DNA from: Ectopseudomonas mendocina
GTDB lineage: Bacteria > Pseudomonadota > Gammaproteobacteria > Pseudomonadales > Pseudomonadaceae
Direction: 5' to 3'
DNA length: 47,691 nt
Assembly (NCBI RefSeq): GCF_008041835.1
Contig: NZ_VRYE01000079.1
Coordinates: forward strand, 1 to 47,691
Part shown: positions 21,974 through 28,694 of the stretch, piece by piece
How the letters are laid out: each line of letters starts with the position of its first letter
Position numbering within the stretch: the first letter of the stretch is position 1
The notes under the pieces: model-generated
Told to the model about the DNA's origin: nothing
Database searches by the model: none
Seen by the model: the letters and a program-made list of their open reading frames with translations, nothing else
Position numbers and translations under genes: made by a program

Positions 21974-24352
21974 ATGAAACGTTCCCTGACCGCCCTTGCG
22001 CTGGTGATTGCAGCCGCAGCTGGCGGCATGACCTGGTACCTGCATGACAAACAACCGCAACGCGATGGCGAGCTGGTACTCGGCGCCCTGCAGGCGCCGG
22101 TCACGGTCGACTACGACGAACGCGGCGTGCCACACATACGCGCCGAGAATGAAGCGGACATGTATCGCGCCCTCGGTTTCGTCCACGCCCAGGATCGCCT
22201 GTTCCAGATGGAGCTGCTGCGGCGCCTGGCGCGCGGCGAACTGGCCGAAGTGCTCGGCGAAAAGCTGGTGCCCACCGACCGCCTGTTCCGCACCCTGGAA
22301 ATAGGCCGCCACGCCGATGCCTACGCCGCCAGGCTGGAGGCAGGCAGCCCATCCACCCAGGCGCTGCAGCACTATCTCGAAGGGGTCAACCAGTACCAGG
22401 CCAGCCGCCCACGTCCGCTGGAGTTCGACCTGCTGGGCATCGAGCCACGCCCTTTCACCATGGCCGATACGCTCAGCATCGCTGGCTACATGGCCTACAG
22501 CTTCGCCGCGGCCCTGCGCACCGAACCGGTGATGACCCATATCCGTGACGCTCTGGGTGCGGACTATCTCGAGCTGTTCGATCTCGACTGGCATCCGCAG
22601 GGTGTGCTCGGCACCTCCCTGGCCGCCGGCGACTGGCAAGACCTTTCCGCCCTCGCTCAACTCAGCAACAGCGCCCTGGAGGGCACCGGCCTGCCGCAGT
22701 TCGAAGGCAGCAACGCCTGGGTGGTATCCGGCAGCCGCACGGCCAGCGGCAAGCCACTGCTGGCGGGCGACCCGCATATTCGCTTCTCGCTGCCTGCCGT
22801 CTGGTACGAAGCGCACCTGCAGGCACCCGGCTACGAGCTGTATGGCTACCACCACGCGCTGATTCCCAGCGCCATGCTCGGCCACAATCGCAACTTCGCC
22901 TGGAGCCTGACCATGTTCCAGAACGACGACCTCGACCTGATCGCCGAGCGCGTCAATCCGGACAACGCCAACCAGGTCTGGTACCAGGGCAACTGGGTAG
23001 ACCTCGAACAGCGCACCGAAACCATCCGGGTCAAAGGTGTCGAGCCGGTGCAGATCACCCTGCGCCGCTCGCCGCATGGGCCGATCATCAACGATGCCCT
23101 GGGCCAGACCAGCGGCAGCACGCCGATCGCCATGTGGTGGGCCTTCCTCGAAACCGACAACCCGATGCTCGACGCTTTTTACCAGCTGGGCCGCGCCGAC
23201 AGCCTGGACAAGGCCCGCGCCGCCGTCGAGAAGATCGAAGCGCCCGGCCTCAATGTGCTCTGGGCCAGTGCCAGCGGTGATATTGGCTGGTGGGCCGCAG
23301 CCAAGCTGCCGCGGCGCCCGGCCGGGGTCAACCCGACCTTCATTCTCGATGGCGCCAGCGGTGAAGCGGACAAGCTCGGCTACCACCCCTTCAGCGCCAA
23401 CCCGCAGGAAGAAAACCCCGAGCGTGGTTATATCCTCTCGGCCAACTACCAGCCCGTACCGGCCAGCGGCATCGAGATTCCCGGTTACTACAACCTGCCC
23501 GATCGTGGCCAGCGCCTGAACCAGCACCTGAGCGACGCCTCGGTGAAGTGGGATACGCACAACAGCCAGGCACTGCAGCTCGACCCCGGTACCGGCTACG
23601 GCCCGCGCCTGCTGGCACCGATCCTCGACGAACTGCGCGCCGCTGCGGCGACCGATGAGGAGCGCGCACTGGCGGAACAACTGGCCGAGTGGAATGGCGA
23701 CCACGCACTCGATTCCGCGGCCGCCACCCTGTTCAACCAGCTGACCTATCAGCTTGCCCGCGAAGCCATGGCCGACGAGTTGGGCGAGGTGTTCTTCGAC
23801 AGCCTGCTGCAAACCCGCGTGCTCGACACGGCCCTGCCGCGCCTGACCGCCAATGCCGACTCGCCCTGGTGGAATCGCCAGGGCAGCGAGCAACGCGAAA
23901 GCCGCGCACAGATCGTCGCCGACGCCTGGCGCGCCAGCCTGACGCATCTACGCAGCGTGCTCGGCAATGATGTCGATGCCTGGAACTGGGGCCGCGGTCA
24001 TACCCTCACCCATCAGCACGCACTTGGTCAGCAGCAGCCGCTGGCCTGGCTGCTGAACGTCGGCCCGTTTGCCGCACCAGGCGGCCATGAAACGCCGAAC
24101 AACCTCTCGCACAAGGTTGGCCCGGCACCCTGGCCCGTGGTCTATGGTCCTTCCACCCGACGGCTGGTCGACCTGGCCGATGCCGACAAGGCGCTGGGCG
24201 GCATTCCCGTCGGCCAGAGCGGCGTGCCGTTCGACGCGCATTACGGCGATCAGGCGGCGCCCCATGTGGTCGGCAAGTATCAGCCACAGCACCTGAGTGA
24301 GGCCGACGTCAAAGCCAACAGCCAGGGCACGCTGAAACTGCTGCCACGCTGA
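21974..24352 (+). CDS. Penicillin/N-acyl-homoserine-lactone acylase family
   Basis: A 792-residue Ntn-hydrolase precursor. An N-terminal signal or anchor (residues 1-23) leads to the periplasm. The alpha-chain part begins near VTVDYDERGVPHIRAENEAD. Self-cleavage is expected before the nucleophile Ser246 in PQFEGSNAWVVSG. The beta chain follows, with HNRNFAWSLT, the SPHGPIIND segment and the C-terminal NNLSHKVGPAPW. It is of the HacB/QuiP-like clade of P. aeruginosa, which deacylate long-chain AHLs; a homologous AHL-quenching role is plausible but unproven. AAGGA lies 8 bp before the ATG. An upstream in-frame start would add 22 residues with no signal character. Confidence 0.9.
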   Translation: MKRSLTALALVIAAAAGGMTWYLHDKQPQRDGELVLGALQAPVTVDYDERGVPHIRAENEADMYRALGFVHAQDRLFQMELLRRLARGELAEVLGEKLVPTDRLFRTLEIGRHADAYAARLEAGSPSTQALQHYLEGVNQYQASRPRPLEFDLLGIEPRPFTMADTLSIAGYMAYSFAAALRTEPVMTHIRDALGADYLELFDLDWHPQGVLGTSLAAGDWQDLSALAQLSNSALEGTGLPQFEGSNAWVVSGSRTASGKPLLAGDPHIRFSLPAVWYEAHLQAPGYELYGYHHALIPSAMLGHNRNFAWSLTMFQNDDLDLIAERVNPDNANQVWYQGNWVDLEQRTETIRVKGVEPVQITLRRSPHGPIINDALGQTSGSTPIAMWWAFLETDNPMLDAFYQLGRADSLDKARAAVEKIEAPGLNVLWASASGDIGWWAAAKLPRRPAGVNPTFILDGASGEADKLGYHPFSANPQEENPERGYILSANYQPVPASGIEIPGYYNLPDRGQRLNQHLSDASVKWDTHNSQALQLDPGTGYGPRLLAPILDELRAAAATDEERALAEQLAEWNGDHALDSAAATLFNQLTYQLAREAMADELGEVFFDSLLQTRVLDTALPRLTANADSPWWNRQGSEQRESRAQIVADAWRASLTHLRSVLGNDVDAWNWGRGHTLTHQHALGQQQPLAWLLNVGPFAAPGGHETPNNLSHKVGPAPWPVVYGPSTRRLVDLADADKALGGIPVGQSGVPFDAHYGDQAAPHVVGKYQPQHLSEADVKANSQGTLKLLPR

Positions 24353-24380
24353 ACAACCATCCAGCCCCCCCAGAACAGCG

Positions 24381-24420
24381 TGGTGCGCCAGCGGTGCATC
24401 ACGCTGCACGCTGGTGCACC
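24381..24420 (+). promoter_or_regulatory. Candidate NtrC-type enhancer sites
   Basis: A cluster of TGGTGC (24381-24386), GGTGCA (24393-24398), TGCAC (24405-24409) and TGGTGCACC (24412-24420) resembles NtrC half-sites (GCACCA-N3-TGGTGC). It lies about 85-125 bp upstream of the sigma-54 promoter, the usual enhancer distance. No single site is a perfect dyad. Confidence 0.5.
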
Positions 24421-24502
24421 GTGGCGCCGCAACTGGCGCCATAGCCCTCGCCCGCGGGCCTCAAACCCAGCGAAATAACGCCTTCCCGCTGCGGTAATAA
24501 AA

Positions 24503-24520
24503 TTGGCACACGCCCTGCAT
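24503..24520 (+). promoter_or_regulatory. Sigma-54 (RpoN) promoter
   Basis: TTGGCACACGCCCTGCAT has the -24 GG (24505-24506) and -12 GC (24517-24518) exactly 12 bp apart, with TGGCAC fully matched, against the consensus TGGCACG-N4-TTGCW. Transcription would start near 24530. Confidence 0.85.
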
Positions 24521-24537
24521 ATGCTAAGGCAATCCCA

Positions 24538-24585
24538 GTTTCGGGGACCTTGGTACAGGCAGGCCGGGGAATCCCCTTCTTTATT
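24538..24585 (+). repeat. 48-bp direct repeat, unit 1
   Basis: Identical to 24647-24694. It begins gtttcggggaccttggtaca and ends in a GC hairpin plus T-rich tail. The period is 109 bp. Confidence 0.95.
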
Positions 24586-24646
24586 CGACGCCACCGCGCG
24601 TCATGTGTAACGCGCCGCTGCTCTGCCAATGAGCACGGCGCCACCC

Positions 24647-24694
24647 GTTTCGGGGACCTTGGTACAGGCAGGCCGGGGAATCCCCTTCTTTATT
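24647..24694 (+). repeat. 48-bp direct repeat, unit 2
   Basis: Perfect second copy of 24538-24585. Its T-rich end (24686-24694) probably terminates the RNA and also holds the stop codon of the gene on the other strand. Confidence 0.95.
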
Positions 24695-25133
24695 TGGGAC
24701 GCAGCGTCAGGCGCGCCCGCCAACGTCCATCCTCTTGCGCACCGCGCCACTCCCCGTCCAGCGGACGGGGTGACACCAGCACCAGCAGCAGATCCCGTCC
24801 GTCGCGCTCCACGCGCCAGTTCACCAGCCCCAGCGGCAGTTTCAATTGCCCCTCACGCACCCGCCCGTAGGCATCCTCGTAGCGATACACCAGTGCGCCG
24901 TCGACATGCTCGGCCTGCGCCTGTGGCTCACGGTTAAACCAGAGCTGCAACCCTTGTTCCCAGGCCTCGGCATCCTCGATACGCAGACGTGGTGGATCGA
25001 ACACGCGGCCGATCATCATGCCGACGAGAAAGGCGATCAGCATCACCGACGCCACGAAACGCCAGCGCAAACGCGGCCGTGGATCTTCTGGCGGCGTAGA
25101 ATGGCGCTCGTCCCAGCGCTCGGAGTGTTGCAT
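24690..25133 (-). CDS. Hypothetical membrane-anchored protein beside trmL
   Basis: A 147-residue protein with a basic cytosolic N terminus (about 25 residues), one membrane helix (VASVMLIAFLVGMMIGRVF) and a polar periplasmic domain rich in beta-strand-like sequence (ALVYRYEDAYGRVREGQLKL). I do not recognise a family. It corresponds in position to the small hypothetical gene next to trmL in P. aeruginosa (memory). Its ATG (25131-25133) and the trmL ATG (25132-25134) overlap on opposite strands, sharing one CATG. An ATG four codons upstream would lie deeper inside trmL. Its 3' end overlaps the sRNA locus by a few bases. Confidence 0.65.
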   Translation of the reverse strand: MQHSERWDERHSTPPEDPRPRLRWRFVASVMLIAFLVGMMIGRVFDPPRLRIEDAEAWEQGLQLWFNREPQAQAEHVDGALVYRYEDAYGRVREGQLKLPLGLVNWRVERDGRDLLLVLVSPRPLDGEWRGAQEDGRWRARLTLRPK

Positions 25134-25596
25134 GTTCCACGTCATCCTCTTTCAACCGGAAATTCCGCCTAATACCGGCAACATTATCAGGCTGTGCGCC
25201 AACAGCGGCTGCCAGCTGCACCTGATCGAGCCGCTGGGCTTCGAACTTGACGACAAGCGCCTGCGTCGCGCCGGCCTGGATTATCACGAATACGCCACCC
25301 TCAAGCGCCACCCGGACCTGCAGAGCTGCCTCGACAGCCTTGGCCAGCCGCGCCTGTTCGCCTTCACCACCAAGGGCTCGCAGCCGTTCCACGAGATCGC
25401 CTACCAGCCCGGCGACGCGTTTCTGTTCGGCCCGGAAAGCCGTGGCCTGCCCGAGGACGTACGTAACGCGCTGCCGCCGGAGCAGCGCGTACGCCTGCCG
25501 ATGCGCGCCGGTTGCCGCAGCCTGAACCTGTCCAATACCGTGGCCGTCACCGTTTACGAGGCCTGGCGGCAGAACGGCTTCGCTGGCGCCGACTAA
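25132..25596 (+). CDS. trmL: tRNA (cytidine/uridine-2'-O-)-methyltransferase TrmL
   Basis: A 154-residue SPOUT (SpoU/TrmH-class) methyltransferase that 2'-O-methylates the wobble base (position 34) of tRNA-Leu isoacceptors. It begins MFHVILFQPEIPPNTGNIIR, the conserved motif 1 of TrmL. The knot motifs are FLFGPESRGLPEDV (near residue 98) and LPMRAGCRSLNLSNTVAV (near 122). The length is that of the short, knot-only TrmL. A strong terminator follows at 25613. Confidence 0.95.
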   Translation: MFHVILFQPEIPPNTGNIIRLCANSGCQLHLIEPLGFELDDKRLRRAGLDYHEYATLKRHPDLQSCLDSLGQPRLFAFTTKGSQPFHEIAYQPGDAFLFGPESRGLPEDVRNALPPEQRVRLPMRAGCRSLNLSNTVAVTVYEAWRQNGFAGAD

Positions 25597-25612
25597 GGCC
25601 GCGAGCGGACAC

Positions 25613-25640
25613 AAAAAAGCGCCCCGAGGGGCGCTTTTTC
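25613..25640. terminator. Bidirectional terminator between trmL and secB
   Basis: aaaaaagcgcccc-gag-gggcgcttttt: a 7-bp GC stem flanked by A6 and T5 runs, serving the convergent trmL and secB genes. Confidence 0.9.
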
Positions 25641-25659
25641 ATGCAAGCGAACCGAGCAC

Positions 25660-26145
25660 TTAGTGAGCAGTGGTTTCGCCGGCTTGCTGCATGCGCTGCA
25701 GCTCCTGAGCGTACAGCGCGTCGAAGTTCACCGGCGACAGCATCAGGGCCGGGAACGAACCGCGGATCACCAGGCTGTCCAGCGCTTCACGGGCGTACGG
25801 GAACAGGATGTTCGGGCAGAAGGCACCGAGGGTGTGGCTCATCGAGGCCGCGTCCAGGCCCTTGATCAGGAAGATGCCCGCTTGCTGCACTTCAGCGATG
25901 AAGGCGACTTCTTCGCCGTTCTTGACCGTCACCGACAGAGTCAGCACCACCTCGTGGAAGTCACCCTCCAGGGCCTTCTGGCGGGTGTTCAGATCCAGAC
26001 CAACGCTCGGCGTCCACTCCTGGCGGAAGATTTCCGGGCTCTTCGGCGCTTCGAAGGACAGGTCCTTGACGTAGATGCGCTGCAGGGAAAATTGCGGATT
26101 CTGCGAATCGGCAGCGGCTGCGCCGCTGTTGGCTTGCTCGGTCAT
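25660..26145 (-). CDS. secB: Protein-export chaperone SecB
   Basis: Cytosolic tetrameric chaperone that keeps preproteins unfolded and hands them to SecA. The 161 residues contain the conserved FSLQRIYVKDLSFEAPKSP block, ADVQQAGIF-like EVQQAGIFLIKGLD, LGAFCPNILFPYARE and the closing SPVNFDALYAQ. The N-terminal 15 residues are a low-complexity Ala/Gly/Ser tail, usual in Pseudomonas. The start is ATG 26145; the open frame upstream runs into grxC. It follows grxC by 28 bp on the same strand. Confidence 0.96.
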   Translation of the reverse strand: MTEQANSGAAAADSQNPQFSLQRIYVKDLSFEAPKSPEIFRQEWTPSVGLDLNTRQKALEGDFHEVVLTLSVTVKNGEEVAFIAEVQQAGIFLIKGLDAASMSHTLGAFCPNILFPYAREALDSLVIRGSFPALMLSPVNFDALYAQELQRMQQAGETTAH

Positions 26146-26173
26146 GGCGTTTGCCTTCCTTAACGTTGAGGTT

Positions 26174-26434
26174 TCAAGCGGGGCTCTGCAGCAGGGCGTC
26201 GAGCTTGCCGGCGCGCTCCAGGGCGTAGAGGTCGTCACAGCCACCCACATGGGTGCTGCCGATCCAGATTTGCGGCACCGAGGTGCGGCCAGCCTTGCGG
26301 GTCATCTCCGCGCGGATGGCCGGCTGGCCGTCGACGCGAATTTCCTCGAAGTCCACCCCTTTGCTGGCCAGCAGTTGCTTGGCGCGCATGCAGTAGGGAC
26401 ACCAGTCGCTGGAGTAGAGGACCACGCTGGTCAT
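26174..26434 (-). CDS. grxC: Glutaredoxin 3 (GrxC)
   Basis: An 86-residue dithiol glutaredoxin. The redox site CPYC lies in SSDWCPYCMRAK (residues 12-15), and the glutathione-binding motifs are TSVPQIWIG and GGCDDLYALE. It reduces disulfides with glutathione in the cytosol. Its ATG lies one base past the stop of the rhodanese-like gene (TGA-C-ATG), so the two are translationally coupled, and secB follows. Confidence 0.95.
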   Translation of the reverse strand: MTSVVLYSSDWCPYCMRAKQLLASKGVDFEEIRVDGQPAIRAEMTRKAGRTSVPQIWIGSTHVGGCDDLYALERAGKLDALLQSPA

Positions 26435-26435
26435 G

Positions 26436-26849
26436 TCACTTCACCAGCGGCAGGTTGTCGCCACGCCAGGTAGCGATGCCACCGGACAGCTTGGCGGCGG
26501 TAAAACCGGCTTTCTTCAGCTCGCGGGCGACGCTGCCGGCATGCTGACCCATGGCGTCGACGACGACGATGGTCTTGGCCTTGTGCTTTTCCAGCTCGGC
26601 GATACGTGCCACCACCTTGTCGTAAGGGATGTGCAGCGAATCGACGATATGCCCGGCGGAGAAGTCCTTCTGCGCGCGCACGTCGAGCACAACACCCTTG
26701 TCGCTGTTGACCAGCGCGGTGAGCTCGCGGCTCGACAGGCTCTGCCCGCCCTTGCGCATTTCGGTGACGATCAGCAACACCAGCAGAACGGCGAACATTC
26801 CACTCAGCACGTAGTGGTTGATGATGAATTCAATCAGGTTGGCGAACAT
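26436..26849 (-). CDS. Membrane-anchored rhodanese-like protein (YibN type), no active-site Cys
   Basis: A 137-residue protein with an N-terminal membrane helix (residues about 12-30) followed by a rhodanese domain (about 40-135; VVLDVRAQKDFSAGHI is the conserved first motif). The position of the catalytic Cys reads VVVDAMGQHAG, with Asp, and the protein contains no cysteine, so sulfurtransferase activity by the usual mechanism is excluded. It is probably a structural or binding homologue at the inner membrane; E. coli YibN is also encoded next to grxC-secB. It is the first gene of the rhodanese-grxC-secB operon. Confidence 0.9.
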   Translation of the reverse strand: MFANLIEFIINHYVLSGMFAVLLVLLIVTEMRKGGQSLSSRELTALVNSDKGVVLDVRAQKDFSAGHIVDSLHIPYDKVVARIAELEKHKAKTIVVVDAMGQHAGSVARELKKAGFTAAKLSGGIATWRGDNLPLVK

Positions 26850-26880
26850 CTATATGGCCCAGGACGGTAAAATGCCGGCC

Positions 26881-26908
26881 AGTATACACAGCCCCACAGG
26901 TCGGCCAA
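26881..26908 (-). promoter_or_regulatory. Candidate promoter of the rhodanese-grxC-secB operon
   Basis: On the minus strand TATACT (26881-26886) has TTGGCC (26903-26908) 16 bp upstream, in the divergent gap with gpmI. The -35 match is weak. Confidence 0.35.
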
Positions 26909-26921
26909 ACCCCGTCTGGCA

Positions 26922-26950
26922 GTGACGCGCCAGGCGCTTGGCCCTAAAAT
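26922..26950 (+). promoter_or_regulatory. Candidate gpmI promoter
   Basis: TAAAAT (26945-26950) with GTGACG (26922-26927) 17 bp upstream, about 47 bp before the gpmI ATG. Confidence 0.35.
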
Positions 26951-26996
26951 GCCGGGCTGTTTCCTTGCCCCCTCAGACGCAGAGCGAGCCAGTTCA

Positions 26997-28529
26997 ATGA
27001 GTGCCACGCCAAAACCCTTGGTTCTGATCATCCTCGACGGCTTCGGTCACAGCGACAAACCCGAGTACAACGCCATCCACGCCGCCAGCACGCCGGTCTA
27101 CGACCGCCTGCGCGCCACCTACCCGCACGGCCTGATCTCCGGCAGCGGTATGGACGTCGGCCTGCCGGACGGGCAGATGGGTAACTCCGAAGTCGGCCAT
27201 ATGAACCTCGGTGCCGGCCGCGTGGTGTACCAGGACTTCACCCGCGTGACCAAGGCGATTCGCGACGGCGAATTCTTCGATAACGCCACCATCAACCAGG
27301 CCGTCGACAAAGCCGTGGCCGCCGGCAAGGCCGTGCACATCCTCGGCCTGCTCTCCGATGGCGGCGTACACAGCCATCAGGATCACATCGTCGCCATGGC
27401 CGAACTGGCCGCCAAGCGCGGCGCCGAGAAGATCTACCTGCACGCTTTCCTCGACGGCCGCGACACACCGCCGAAAAGCGCGCAGCCGTCGATCGAGCTG
27501 CTTGACGCCGCCTTCGCCCGCCTCGGCAAGGGCCGCATCGCCAGCCTCACCGGCCGCTACTTCGCTATGGACCGCGACAACCGCTGGGATCGCGTCGAGC
27601 AGGCCTACCACCTGATCGTCGATGGCGCCGGCCAGTTCAACGCCGCCAACGCCTTGGCAGGCCTGCAGGCCGCCTACGAACGCGGCGAGAGCGATGAATT
27701 CGTCAAGGCCACCACCATCGGTACACCGGTGCAGGTCGAGGACGGCGACGCCGTGGTGTTCATGAACTTCCGCGCCGACCGCGCCCGCGAACTGACCCGC
27801 GCCTTCGTCGAGCCTGGTTTCAAGGAATTCGAGCGCAAGCGTGCACCGCAGGTCGGTTTCGTCATGCTCACCCAGTACGCAGCGAGCATCCCGGCACCCA
27901 GCGCCTTCGCTCCGGAAGCCCTGACCAACGTGCTCGGCGAATACCTGGCGAAGAACGGCAAGACCCAGCTGCGCATCGCCGAAACCGAAAAATACGCCCA
28001 CGTCACCTTCTTTTTCTCCGGCGGCCGCGAAGAGCCGTTCGAGGGCGAAGAACGCATCCTCATCCCCTCGCCGAACGTCGCTACCTACGACCTCAAGCCG
28101 GAAATGAGCGCGCCGGAGGTCACCGACAAAATCGTCGATGCCATCGAGAACCAGCGCTATGACGTGATCATCGTCAACTACGCCAACGGCGACATGGTTG
28201 GCCATACCGGCGTGTTCGAAGCCGCAGTCAAGGCCGTGGAAACCCTCGACAGCTGCGTCGGCCGCATCACCGAGGCGCTGGCAAAGGTCGGCGGCGAAGC
28301 GCTGATCACCGCCGACCACGGCAACGTCGAGCAGATGGAAGACGAGTGCACCGGCCAGGCGCACACTGCCCACACCTGCGAGCCGGTGCCGTTCATCTAT
28401 GTCGGCAAACGCCCAGCGCGCATTCGCGAAGGTGGCGTGCTGGCCGACGTGGCGCCGACCCTGCTCAAGCTGATGGGCCTGGAACAGCCGGCCGAGATGA
28501 CCGGCAAGACCATCGTCGAGCTGCAATAA
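26997..28529 (+). CDS. gpmI: 2,3-bisphosphoglycerate-independent phosphoglycerate mutase
   Basis: Interconverts 3- and 2-phosphoglycerate in glycolysis and gluconeogenesis through a phosphoserine intermediate; needs Mn2+. The 510-residue alkaline-phosphatase-fold enzyme shows the metal Asp in LIILDGFGHS (Asp14), the phosphorylated Ser64 in DGQMGNSEVGH, the substrate-binding FLDGRDTPP and NFRADRAREL segments and the C-terminal metal ligands in NYANGDMVGHTG and ADHGNVEQM. The start is ATG 26997 (MSATPKPLVL). It is divergent from the rhodanese operon; envC and ctpA follow on the same strand. Confidence 0.97.
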   Translation: MSATPKPLVLIILDGFGHSDKPEYNAIHAASTPVYDRLRATYPHGLISGSGMDVGLPDGQMGNSEVGHMNLGAGRVVYQDFTRVTKAIRDGEFFDNATINQAVDKAVAAGKAVHILGLLSDGGVHSHQDHIVAMAELAAKRGAEKIYLHAFLDGRDTPPKSAQPSIELLDAAFARLGKGRIASLTGRYFAMDRDNRWDRVEQAYHLIVDGAGQFNAANALAGLQAAYERGESDEFVKATTIGTPVQVEDGDAVVFMNFRADRARELTRAFVEPGFKEFERKRAPQVGFVMLTQYAASIPAPSAFAPEALTNVLGEYLAKNGKTQLRIAETEKYAHVTFFFSGGREEPFEGEERILIPSPNVATYDLKPEMSAPEVTDKIVDAIENQRYDVIIVNYANGDMVGHTGVFEAAVKAVETLDSCVGRITEALAKVGGEALITADHGNVEQMEDECTGQAHTAHTCEPVPFIYVGKRPARIREGGVLADVAPTLLKLMGLEQPAEMTGKTIVELQ

Positions 28530-28540
28530 GACGCAAGCAT

Positions 28541-28593
28541 CGTAGCCCGGATGCAATCCGGGGAATCTCCCCCCGGATTGCATCCGGGCTACG
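28541..28593. repeat. Palindromic repeat after gpmI
   Basis: gtagcccggatgcaatccgg is mirrored by ccggattgcatccgggctac. It is the same family as the repeat at 6796-6860 and may end gpmI transcription. Confidence 0.75.
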
Positions 28594-28694
28594 CGTCACG
28601 TTCGCTCTTCTAGCTGCTTGTGGCTTGCAGCTTGCCGCCGGTTTTTTAGGCATACTAAGCGCCATTCGCTACTCCGCCAGGTATCGCCCCGCCC

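Larger units (their letters stand above)
24530..24695 (+). ncRNA. NrsZ-like nitrogen-regulated small RNA (two modules)
   Basis: A transcript from the sigma-54 start would contain two identical 48-nt modules (24538-24585 and 24647-24694). Each has GGGGACC, then a stem GGGG-AAT-CCCC, then TTCTTTATT, which resembles a processing or termination signal. There is no conserved ORF. In P. aeruginosa the NtrBC/RpoN-dependent sRNA NrsZ, built of repeated stem-loop modules, lies beside ntrC in the region before the genes that follow here (from memory). Synteny on the right, the promoter class and the modular build all fit; identity with NrsZ was not checked by alignment. The last bases overlap the 3' end of the convergent gene. 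Confidence 0.65.

Noticed and set aside
21905..23947. 680-codon minus-strand frame opposite the acylase
   Set aside because: It is a shadow of a well-defined Ntn-hydrolase gene; the composition is typical of antisense translation and no motif is present.
24538..24694. CRISPR-like array from the 48-bp repeats
   Set aside because: Only two repeats, one long 61-bp spacer and no cas genes; the sigma-54 promoter and terminator-like ends fit an sRNA.
24530..24695. CrcZ/CrcY-type (CbrB, sigma-54) sRNA
   Set aside because: The promoter class fits, but the A-rich Hfq/Crc motifs (AANAANAA) that define these RNAs are absent.
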